Source: an uncultured Clostridium sp. (GTDB lineage Bacteria > Bacillota > Clostridia > Lachnospirales > Lachnospiraceae). Taken from it: a stretch of 64,000 nt of DNA. The position numbers and the translations under genes are program-made. Below the pieces are notes generated by a model, which ran no database searches, was not told the DNA's origin, and saw only the letters and a program-made list of their open reading frames with translations. Positions 37,984 to 45,801 of this stretch are shown in pieces. The stretch is taken from NCBI GenBank assembly GCA_946553025.1, contig CAMNRM010000017.1:1-64000 (forward strand), written 5' to 3'. Every line of letters begins with the position of its first letter. The first letter of the stretch is position 1.

Positions 37984-40487
37984 TCTTTGTTCAATGCCCG
38001 GTCAATCTGCGCCAGTTCCTCCGGTGAAAACAGACGGCGGATAACCTCCACCAGTTCCGGATAACCAGCGTCAGTCGCTGCCCGAAGAACAAACATCCTG
38101 TCCTTCAGGGAAGAAAAATCATAAAAGGATTTCCCCAAAAGCTCAGCCACCTGCCCGGCCCCGGATTTTGCCTGTGCACGGCTTAGCATATCCTGGTGAA
38201 AAGCAGAAATCAGCAGGACGGCCGTAGTCATCAGATAGGGATTCTCCTTTAAAAGCGCAGTCGCAAGCTTTACACAGTCCTGCAAATTTCCCTGGTTATA
38301 ACAGCACATCGCAAGCAGCTCATAAATATCCATAGCCTTTGCTGCCACAAGGGAGGAACGCGATACCGTTCCATAAGTTTCCACGGTAGCCAATGCTTTT
38401 TTCAGGTAATTTTCTCCTTCTGAAAAATTCCCGTGCACGGCAAAGTATTTCCCTACAACGTAAGAAAAATCACCTTCTTCCGGCCAGGTTGCATCCGCCC
38501 ACCGGTAAAAATCCAAAATTTCTTTTTCTTTCTTCCCCGGAAGGACACATAAAAGTTCCAAAAGCCTAAATACACAGCCCGAAGTCGTGCCGTCGTACTC
38601 CCCCCTTACATGCTTTGGCATAGAAGCAACCGCTTTTCGATAGGCATCCTCCGCCAAATCCCATTCTTCAAAAGACTCATATTCATTTCCCAGATACCCC
38701 AGAAGTTCATAGTCCCCGGGATGCTCTTCCAGTTCCATCTGAAGCAGACGGATATTTCTTCGGTCGCTCCGCTTCTTCTCGCTGGCCGCTTCACCATAAC
38801 CGGTATGAAAAATTGCCAAATCCCCCGAAGCATCCCAATAACAAAGCCTGCGCTGCCCTTTTTCTTCTTCCACGGCAAGGTACTCATGAATTCTGCGGTG
38901 GTAGCGCAGATTAGGCAGGTTGCGGAAAATACGAATCTGAGAATCTACAGAAAGAACTTCCCCGTTATCCTTTAACTGAACCCATCCCGTCAAAACAGCC
39001 TCCTGTGATCCAATCTCTCCCAGAAGTTTTTTAAGTTTCTTTGCGTCCTCCCCGGAAAAATACTCATCGGCATCCAAAAAAGCAATCCACTCGCCGCCGG
39101 CCTTACTTATCGCAAAGTTTTTCGCCGCCGCAAAATCATCGATCCAGGAAAAAGAATACACCTTGGCACCCATCTTTTTTGCCAGTTCCACGGTTTTATC
39201 GGTTGAACCGGTATCAACGACAATCTGCTCATCCACAATCCCCCGGCCCCAGGAAAGCGCCTGGACAATATTTTTCTCTTCGTTTTTTACAATCATGCAC
39301 TGGGAAATACCTGTCCGTGCTTCGTCCTGGACTTGTCCTTTACATTCCTGCCGTGCCTGAGTTATCGCTTCTCCTGCGCCTTCCTGCTGCGGCTGGGTTA
39401 TCACTTCTCCTGCACTTTCCTGCTGCGGCTGGGCCTGCGGATAATCCCTGCAATTTAAACGGCACAAAGCTAAAAGTTCATCAATCTTTGCCCGGTTTGC
39501 AGAAATCTTGGAACAGCACTGGCGGTTTTGTGCATGTTCCTGCTTATGCAAAGCCCGAAGAAGATATTCTTCCGCTTCCCCAAAGCGCTGGTGTCCGGCG
39601 TAATAATTCCCCATAAGATAATCATAATCGCCCTCCTGCGGCCAGCCTGCGGATACCTTCCTGTAAAGCTCCAACAGTTCACCTTCCCCGGTATCCGCAA
39701 GAACGCATAAAAGTTCCAGAAGCCGCACGGGAAAGCCGGAGGTTTCCAGATCATACTTTCCATGCATCGTTTCCGGTGTCAGGGCAATCACCTTCTGATA
39801 AGCTTCTTTTGCTTTTTCCCACTCTCCTGCCGCAATATACTCATTCCCCAGATAGCCGTACATTACGTATTCATCGGGATTTTCCTCAATTTCTTTTAAA
39901 ATCAGCCTTAAATTTCGTTCATTACTCTTCTTCTCCTGCATCTGTTTTGGTGCATATCCGGTATGAAAGATAGATAAATCCTTCGAGGCATCCCAAATCC
40001 GCAGATTCCGCCCGTCCGCTGCCGCCAGATGTTCGTGGATTTTCCTGGTATAGCGAATATCCGACTGGTTGCGGAATATCCGGATCTGGGTATCCATGGC
40101 GATAATCTTTCCCTCATCGTTGAAATGAACCCACCTGGTTTCCACACCGTCACAGGCATGAGGATGAAGCTTTTGCAAAAGCAGCAGAAGTTCTCCGGCA
40201 TCCTCCTCCTGAAAATACTCGTCGGCATCCAAAAAAGCAATCCAACTGCAGCGGGCCTTGCTGATGGCAAAGTTTTTTGCTGCAGAAAAATCATCAATCC
40301 AGGGAAATGAATAAACCTTTGCCCCAAGTTCCCGGGCTATTTCCACCGTTCGATCCGTTGAGCCTGTATCCACGACAATCTGTTCCGCCACGATCCCCTT
40401 TCCCCAGGAAAGTGCCCGTTCAATATTCTTTTCTTCATTTTTTACAATCATGCACTGCGAAATCTTCGCCCTGCCTGTCTTATTCAA
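37980..40487 (-). CDS. Tandem double glycosyltransferase family 2 / TPR protein
   Basis: An 835-aa protein with an internal duplication. Each half has a GT2 GT-A domain (about 8-180 and 390-560) with ISQCMIVKNEEKNI, VVDTGSTD and the metal-binding FLDADEYF, followed by TPR-like helical repeats. This single-domain-plus-TPR layout is shared with flagellin glycosyltransferases and SunS-type peptide S-glycosyltransferases. A Gln-rich linker with repeated units (about 350-385) joins the halves. The start is a TTG (40485-40487) with GGAGG eight to nine bases upstream; no ATG is suitably placed. Donor and acceptor are unknown. Confidence 0.87.
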   Translation of the reverse strand: MNKTGRAKISQCMIVKNEEKNIERALSWGKGIVAEQIVVDTGSTDRTVEIARELGAKVYSFPWIDDFSAAKNFAISKARCSWIAFLDADEYFQEEDAGELLLLLQKLHPHACDGVETRWVHFNDEGKIIAMDTQIRIFRNQSDIRYTRKIHEHLAAADGRNLRIWDASKDLSIFHTGYAPKQMQEKKSNERNLRLILKEIEENPDEYVMYGYLGNEYIAAGEWEKAKEAYQKVIALTPETMHGKYDLETSGFPVRLLELLCVLADTGEGELLELYRKVSAGWPQEGDYDYLMGNYYAGHQRFGEAEEYLLRALHKQEHAQNRQCCSKISANRAKIDELLALCRLNCRDYPQAQPQQESAGEVITQPQQEGAGEAITQARQECKGQVQDEARTGISQCMIVKNEEKNIVQALSWGRGIVDEQIVVDTGSTDKTVELAKKMGAKVYSFSWIDDFAAAKNFAISKAGGEWIAFLDADEYFSGEDAKKLKKLLGEIGSQEAVLTGWVQLKDNGEVLSVDSQIRIFRNLPNLRYHRRIHEYLAVEEEKGQRRLCYWDASGDLAIFHTGYGEAASEKKRSDRRNIRLLQMELEEHPGDYELLGYLGNEYESFEEWDLAEDAYRKAVASMPKHVRGEYDGTTSGCVFRLLELLCVLPGKKEKEILDFYRWADATWPEEGDFSYVVGKYFAVHGNFSEGENYLKKALATVETYGTVSRSSLVAAKAMDIYELLAMCCYNQGNLQDCVKLATALLKENPYLMTTAVLLISAFHQDMLSRAQAKSGAGQVAELLGKSFYDFSSLKDRMFVLRAATDAGYPELVEVIRRLFSPEELAQIDRALNKD

Positions 40488-40504
40488 TGCCTGCTCCTCC
40501 TCTT

Positions 40505-41863
40505 TTACCCATTCTGACTCTTTCCCAGTCCCCGATCGATCTGTTCAAGTTCTTCCGGAGAAAATAAGCCGCGGATAACCTCCACGAATTCTGCCCACCC
40601 GGTTTCCATCGCTGCCCGCAGGATGAACATCCTGTCCTTCAATGAAGAAAACTGGTAAAACGACTGGCCCAAAAGCACGGCAACCTCCTCAGCCGCTTCT
40701 TTTTCTCTCCCATGACTCATCCCGTCCCGGTAAAAGGCCAGCAGAAACAGCCTGGCAATCGTCATCAGATAAGGATTTTCCCGCAGTATCGCCGCCCCGT
40801 ATTTTACACAGTCCGCATGGTTTCCATTATTCAGACAGCACATCATCAGAAGTTCATAGGTGTGCATAATCTTTGCCGAAAGTTTGGAAGAATACTGCGC
40901 GTTTCCATACTTATCCAGTTTCTCCAGTGCCAGCTTCAGATAACGCTCTCCTTCCCAAAAATTCCCCCGCCCTGCATAGTAATCGCCCAGGAGATATTCA
41001 TAGTCCGCCTCTTTTGGCCAGCCAAACGAAGCCTGACGGTAGAGTTCCAAAATTTTTGCTTCATGATTTCCCGAACGAGCGGTTAAAATACTTAAAAGAC
41101 GGGAAAAAACACCGGAAGTAAGCACGCTGTACTCTCCGATCAGCGCCTCCGGAATCAGGGAAATAGCCTTCCGGTAAGCTTCCTCCGCCAAATCCCACTC
41201 GCCAAATGATAGGTATTCGTTCCCCAGGTAAGCCTGCATCTGGTAATTCTTCGGATTTTCTTTTAACTCCTCCTGAATTAAAAGCAGGTTCCTTCTGCTT
41301 GCCTTTTTCTTATCATCGGCCTCTTCGCCGTAGCCCGTATGAAAAATAGAGAGCACCTCGGTCGCCTCAAAAGCATTCAGACCGCGCCCGTCGTCATAGG
41401 AAAGTGTTTCATGAATCCGCCCATGATAGCGCAGCTTCGGGCTGTTTCGGAAAATTCTTATCTGCGAATCCACCTGCATAATCGTCCCGTTATCATAAAG
41501 ATGAATCCAGGCTGTCATAACGGCATCAGTTGATGAAGGGGAAAGCTCTGCCAATAACTCTGCAAGCTTCTTCCCGTCTTCTTCCAAAAAATATTCATCG
41601 GCATCCAGAAAAGCAATCCATGGATACTGTGCCTTTTCAATCGCAAAATTCTTTGCCGCCGCAAAATCATTCACCCAGGTAAAATGGTAAACCTTTGCGC
41701 CAAGACGCCTGGCAATCTCCACCGTCTTATCCGTAGACCCCGTATCCACAACAATCTGCTCCGCCACAACCCCCTTCCCCCAGGTCAGCGCCCGTTCAAT
41801 ATTCTTTTCTTCATTTTTTACAATCATACACTGGGAAATCTTTCCGCAATCTTTTTGTCCCAA
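40505..41863 (-). CDS. Glycosyltransferase family 2 / TPR protein
   Basis: A 452-aa protein homologous to each half of its downstream neighbour: GT2 domain (about 8-180) with CMIVKNEEKNIERALTW, VVDTGSTDKT and FLDADEYF, then TPR repeats to the end. The start is TTG at 41863 with GGAGG seven bases upstream. It is second of three co-directional GT genes, separated from them by 17 and 28 bases, so an operon. Likely a protein-glycosylating enzyme; target not determined. Confidence 0.88.
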   Translation of the reverse strand: MGQKDCGKISQCMIVKNEEKNIERALTWGKGVVAEQIVVDTGSTDKTVEIARRLGAKVYHFTWVNDFAAAKNFAIEKAQYPWIAFLDADEYFLEEDGKKLAELLAELSPSSTDAVMTAWIHLYDNGTIMQVDSQIRIFRNSPKLRYHGRIHETLSYDDGRGLNAFEATEVLSIFHTGYGEEADDKKKASRRNLLLIQEELKENPKNYQMQAYLGNEYLSFGEWDLAEEAYRKAISLIPEALIGEYSVLTSGVFSRLLSILTARSGNHEAKILELYRQASFGWPKEADYEYLLGDYYAGRGNFWEGERYLKLALEKLDKYGNAQYSSKLSAKIMHTYELLMMCCLNNGNHADCVKYGAAILRENPYLMTIARLFLLAFYRDGMSHGREKEAAEEVAVLLGQSFYQFSSLKDRMFILRAAMETGWAEFVEVIRGLFSPEELEQIDRGLGKSQNG

Positions 41864-41891
41864 AATTTAACCTCCTCCATAAACCGTAATT

Positions 41892-43244
41892 CTAAAGCCC
41901 CAACTGCCTCTGCTCTTCCGGTGAAAAAAACCGGTCAAGCAAAAATACGGAAAAATCCTTTCCCACAGCCTTCTCTGCTGTCTTGATTAAAAACAATTTA
42001 TTTTTCAGCAGGGTAAGATCATAGATTTTTGAAAGAACTTCCAAAACGGCCTGTTTTTGTGCATCACTGTTCGCCTGCACATCACCTTCCGGCAGCAGAA
42101 CTTTAAAAAACCAGTACAGAACTTCCATGCCATAAGGATTGTATTTTAAATAATTTACAGCATAAGATATACACTTTTCCAGTTGTCCCGACTTATAACA
42201 GCAGTGCACTAAAAGCTCATAGGCATCCAGTACATTTACCGCCAGCAGCATCGCTTTATTATAGCATCCATAGGTATTTAACTTGTCCAGAGCTTTTTCC
42301 AGATGTTCCTGCGCTTTTGCCGTTTCATTCTTTACCGCATAAAAACGCCCCAGGAGATAGTCAAAATCCGGCTCCTTGGGTAAAAGCAGCACAGCCTTCG
42401 CATAGGTTTTTGTTATCTCCTTGAAACAGACTTCATCTCCCATCAATTCCTCTTTCTCCATCAAAAGACGCAGAAATTCGGTAAATGTTACTGCCGTTCT
42501 CTGATCGTAATCTTCAATCAAGGAAGGCATGTTCTGAATCGAGCGGCGATACCAGGCTTCAGCCGTTTCCTTCTCACCGTCGGCCAGAAAATCATCTCCC
42601 ATATAGCCCATGATCTCATAATCATCCGGACTTTCCTCTAACTCTGCCAGAAGCAGTTTTCGATTTCTTCCGTTCTTTTCCTTGCCCTCCAGCGCTTTTT
42701 TCTGATAGCCCGTGTGGAAAATCGAAAGTTCGCTGGTCGCATCGCCGATGCGAAGTTTTCTCCCCGAAACCGACTCCAGCTGTTCATGAATACGCCGGCG
42801 GTAGCGGATATCCGGATCATTGCGGAAAAAACGTATCTGTGTTCCGGATGAAAAAACCTGCCCCTCGTCATTAAGGTTCTGTATCCCTGTAGAAAGTGCA
42901 TCAAAACGTTTTTCTTCCAATTCCGGCAATACTTTCTGTATCTTTCTCACGTCTTCCTGCGTCATATATTCATCGGCATCCAGCAGGGCAATCCAGTCCC
43001 CTTTAGCCTGACTTATCGCATAATTCTTCGCGGCAGCAAAATTATCCGTCCATTCATAAGTAAATACCTTTGCCCCAAGCTCCTCAGCAATCGCCACCGT
43101 GCGATCCGAAGAACCCGTATCCACCACAATCTGCTCCCACATCATTTCCTTCCCCCAGGACAATGCCTGCCGGATATTTTTTTCTTCATTCTTTACAATC
43201 ATACACTGCGAAACTTTTAATGACCTTGTTTTCTTCAAACACAT
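41892..43244 (-). CDS. Glycosyltransferase family 2 / TPR protein
   Basis: A 450-aa protein, first of the glycosyltransferase operon. The GT2 domain shows CMIVKNEEKNIRQALSW, VVDTGSSDRT and LLDADEYM; the C-terminal half is TPR-like. AAAGGAGG abuts the annotated ATG with no gap, so translation may begin at the TTG two codons later (43238), in keeping with the TTG starts of the other two genes. It is the most divergent of the four GT domains in this group. Confidence 0.87.
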   Translation of the reverse strand: MCLKKTRSLKVSQCMIVKNEEKNIRQALSWGKEMMWEQIVVDTGSSDRTVAIAEELGAKVFTYEWTDNFAAAKNYAISQAKGDWIALLDADEYMTQEDVRKIQKVLPELEEKRFDALSTGIQNLNDEGQVFSSGTQIRFFRNDPDIRYRRRIHEQLESVSGRKLRIGDATSELSIFHTGYQKKALEGKEKNGRNRKLLLAELEESPDDYEIMGYMGDDFLADGEKETAEAWYRRSIQNMPSLIEDYDQRTAVTFTEFLRLLMEKEELMGDEVCFKEITKTYAKAVLLLPKEPDFDYLLGRFYAVKNETAKAQEHLEKALDKLNTYGCYNKAMLLAVNVLDAYELLVHCCYKSGQLEKCISYAVNYLKYNPYGMEVLYWFFKVLLPEGDVQANSDAQKQAVLEVLSKIYDLTLLKNKLFLIKTAEKAVGKDFSVFLLDRFFSPEEQRQLGL

Positions 43245-43614
43245 CCTCCTTTCTGGAGTTTTTTCTTAAAAATCCCATCGTCGAAGGCGATTTTCATGAA
43301 TTTTTGCCCGTTGCTGTAAACCTATAAATAATAACATTCCTTCCGCTTCTTATTGTACCGTTTTTGCAGGAATAAAGCAAGATAAATCCATTTATCATTT
43401 TTCAAAATCTGGAAATGTGAAAATCCATGGTAAACTAATCATAGCAGTTGGCGATGCCTTACGTATTCTTAATTCCTTTTTTTCATCACTTTTAATTTCC
43501 TGGAAGTTACACTAAACCTTTTAAAATAAAGTTTTTTGGATTTATACATACAAAAAAGGAATAAACTTTTAAGTGTCTATTCCTCTCAACATTACTTAAC
43601 CAATTTTTTTGTTT
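43245..43614. other. Intergenic region without genes
   Basis: A 370-bp AT-rich stretch. It should hold the promoter of the glycosyltransferase operon, though no single clear promoter was chosen. On the minus strand at 43552-43583 there is a GGAATA / TATTCC stem followed by TTTTTTGTATG, fitting a terminator for the Rpn gene. Nothing else was seen. Confidence 0.5.
43552..43583 (-). terminator. Terminator of the Rpn gene
   Basis: Stem GGAATA (complement of 43578-43583) / TATTCC (complement of 43558-43563), 14-base loop, then TTTTTTG. It lies 32 bases after the Rpn stop codon. Confidence 0.65.
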
Positions 43615-44496
43615 TTACTTATTAGTTCCAACTTTAATCTCTTTTATTTCTTCAAGCGATAATATAGGCACACAATCAGCAATATCTTCAAGTGTCATTT
43701 TACCTTTTTTTATCATTCTTTCTGCTGTTTCTCTTGCACTCTTTCTTGCTCTTTTCTCTGCTCTTTCTTCTGCTTCCTCTGCTGCTTCACGTCTTTCACT
43801 TCTAATGTACATTTTCATAATTTCTTCTTCATCAAATAAACTCATCATAATCGTCACAACCTCCTTTTCTCTTTCAGCCAGATATTCTCTCAAAATATTT
43901 CTGTTTTTACAAATATAAATAGTTTCATTAACTGCCTCTTTTGTTAATCCATACTTGTCTGTCTGCTCATTAAATACTTTACAGAAAATAATATACTGAT
44001 TAATAATATCATCCTTATCTGTTTCATAGATGACTTTTGCTTTTATTTCGACATCAATATCTGCACTCTCAAAAAATTCCTCTGATAATGATATGACATC
44101 TGGTTTTTTACCTTTATTTCCTACATAAATAATATAAAGTTCAGGTTTAGGTATTTTTACCTTCTTACTCTTATATAAGTTTTGACTTGTTTTCTGGAAA
44201 TACTCGTGATAACTTTGTGCCAGATAAAGTAAAATTCTAACTAAGATATTTACTGACCACGTTGACTGAGCCTCTATTAAAATCATTAATTTATCATCAT
44301 TTACAATAAAGCCCAAATCATTATATAAACTGTCAGTCAGCACATTCTTTATTGTTACATCAGTTAAAGAATCTTCTGTTGCTGTTGTGTCTTCTGGATG
44401 AAGTGTTTGATATAGTTTTAATAAATAGCTTTTATTTTGAAACAAATCAACAAACACACTGTTCTTTGCAGTATGATTTATCTTAATTTCTTCCAT
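43615..44496 (-). CDS. Rpn family recombination-promoting nuclease / PD-(D/E)XK transposase-like
   Basis: A 293-aa protein of the Rpn/PDDEXK transposase-like family. Typical segments are FVDLFQNKSYLLKLYQTLHP at the start, VNDDKLMILIEAQSTWS with the nuclease acidic/Gln residues, and LYIIYVGNKG. The C-terminal tail is rich in Glu/Arg/Ala repeats. E. coli Rpn proteins are calcium-stimulated DNases that promote RecA-independent recombination; many homologues are multicopy accessory genes. The start at 44496 is preferred over the TTG three codons upstream. Base composition is more AT-rich than the neighbours, suggesting transfer. Confidence 0.88.
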   Translation of the reverse strand: MEEIKINHTAKNSVFVDLFQNKSYLLKLYQTLHPEDTTATEDSLTDVTIKNVLTDSLYNDLGFIVNDDKLMILIEAQSTWSVNILVRILLYLAQSYHEYFQKTSQNLYKSKKVKIPKPELYIIYVGNKGKKPDVISLSEEFFESADIDVEIKAKVIYETDKDDIINQYIIFCKVFNEQTDKYGLTKEAVNETIYICKNRNILREYLAEREKEVVTIMMSLFDEEEIMKMYIRSERREAAEEAEERAEKRARKSARETAERMIKKGKMTLEDIADCVPILSLEEIKEIKVGTNK

Positions 44497-44604
44497 TACT
44501 ACCAATCCCTTTTTCTATTTGTTCTTTGCAACATCATTGTAGCATATTTTTTGTCTGTTTTCAAGTCCAAGTTATAATTATCTTTATCTTACAGTATAAT
44601 AAAG

Positions 44605-44616
44605 GTTACTGTTCAC
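44605..44616 (+). repeat. GTTACTGTTCAC element
   Basis: A single half of the dispersed GTTACTGTTCAC palindrome family, between the Rpn gene and the AraC remnant. No matching GTGAACAGTAAC arm was seen near it. Confidence 0.5.
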
Positions 44617-44650
44617 ACCGCTATTCTGAAAAATGCTGAAATTTATTTTT

Positions 44651-44875
44651 TTATTTTGTGTATAAGTAAATATAATGTGTATTTTCACAGTCAATCACAT
44701 AGACGATTTCCAGTTCTTCGTGCCAGTGCGTCATTAAATTCTCTTTATCAATCTCTGATGCCCGCAAATTTTGAATCAGAAATTCCTCCCCTGGCTGATA
44801 ATGAAATTGTTCATGCTTTGCCCATATTCCCTCCATCCGTTCCTTTTCCTCCTCTGCAATGTCGCCAGAAAGCAC
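44651..44875 (-). pseudogene. Remnant of an AraC-type regulator (N-terminal cupin part)
   Basis: A 74-aa open frame whose HEQFHYQPGEEFLIQNLRAS and MTHWHEELEIVYVI match the start of the cupin sensor domain of AraC/XylS regulators. It stops after the first strands and has no helix-turn-helix domains, so it is a truncated remnant. It sits downstream of fsa on the same strand, and may once have regulated the adjacent genes. Confidence 0.7.
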
Positions 44876-45044
44876 GAAATCGCCCCAGCCAGTTCACTCG
44901 TTATCTATTTTCCGCTTCCTCTAAAATATCCGCTTTTTCTGATGATTCATGCCCTCTCCTTCCATACACAAAAAAGTCCCCCTCTTACTGCTGTATATCT
45001 ACCCCTCTGCATAATTATCACTGCCGCTCTGTCTGTTTTCCCTC

Positions 45045-45725
45045 TTACAGATTCGCCATCGTCCTGCCTTCGCCGCATAACCCTTCAAAATCTTTGACAA
45101 ATGCAGCTACTGCGGCATCGATAGCGACATTCTTTACAAACGCTTCGATGACATCCGGCGACACGGTAGAAGCACCAATGCCGTATGCACAAAGTTCCAG
45201 TACCTGCTGGGAATTCTTAAAGCTTGCCGCTAAAATCTGCGTTTTATAGCCATTGCTGTTAAAAATATCCTGAATCTCCTTGGCAACCTCGATTCCGTTA
45301 AAGCCCATATTGTCAATCCGGTTAATGTATGGAGCAACATAATCCGCACCGGATTTTGCCGCCAGATACGCCTGCATCGGGGTATAAATCACAGTAGCCG
45401 TAACATTCCCGCCCTCAGCCTTTAATATCTGCATCGCTTTAAATCCTTCCGGAATAGCAGGAATCTTGACATAAGTATTTTTTCCAAGTTCAGCCTGAAT
45501 CCTGTGGGCGTCCTCAATCATACCTTCTGTCGTACCAGCTACAGCCTGCACATGGAGATCCGCCTCTTTTCCGATAAATTCACGGATTTCCTTTAAGACC
45601 TCAAACGGCGCACGTCCGCTCTTGGCCAGAATGGTAGGATTTGTGGTAACACCGTCAATCGGATAATACTTGTAAATAGTTTTAATCAAATCCATGTGTG
45701 CATCATCAATTAATAATCTCATCAT
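45045..45725 (-). CDS. fsa: Fructose-6-phosphate aldolase / transaldolase-like protein
   Basis: A class I aldolase of about 226 aa in the FSA/TalC family. The Schiff-base lysine is in TYVKIPAI; other family segments are GVTTNPTILAKSG, VTATVIYTPMQAYLAAKSGA and YINRIDNMG. The start is one of two adjacent ATG codons (45725/45722) after AGAGAGGG; a longer frame upstream runs through a 12-bp tandem repeat and is not credible. It lies 76 bases downstream of the glycyl radical enzyme gene, the same order as E. coli ybiW-fsaA. Confidence 0.93.
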   Translation of the reverse strand: MMRLLIDDAHMDLIKTIYKYYPIDGVTTNPTILAKSGRAPFEVLKEIREFIGKEADLHVQAVAGTTEGMIEDAHRIQAELGKNTYVKIPAIPEGFKAMQILKAEGGNVTATVIYTPMQAYLAAKSGADYVAPYINRIDNMGFNGIEVAKEIQDIFNSNGYKTQILAASFKNSQQVLELCAYGIGASTVSPDVIEAFVKNVAIDAAVAAFVKDFEGLCGEGRTMANL

Positions 45726-45734
45726 TATTCCCTC

Positions 45735-45785
45735 TCTTTTTTCATTTCTTTTTTCATTTCTTTTTTCATTAATTTTTTCTCGTTT
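45735..45785. repeat. 12-bp tandem repeat between gre and fsa
   Basis: About three tandem copies of a TTTCATTTCTTT-type unit, the last one imperfect, fill most of the 76-bp gap before fsa. On the coding strand it is an AAAGAAATGAAA repeat just upstream of the ribosome binding site. Confidence 0.7.
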
Positions 45786-45801
45786 TTTTCTAACGTCCCC
45801 A

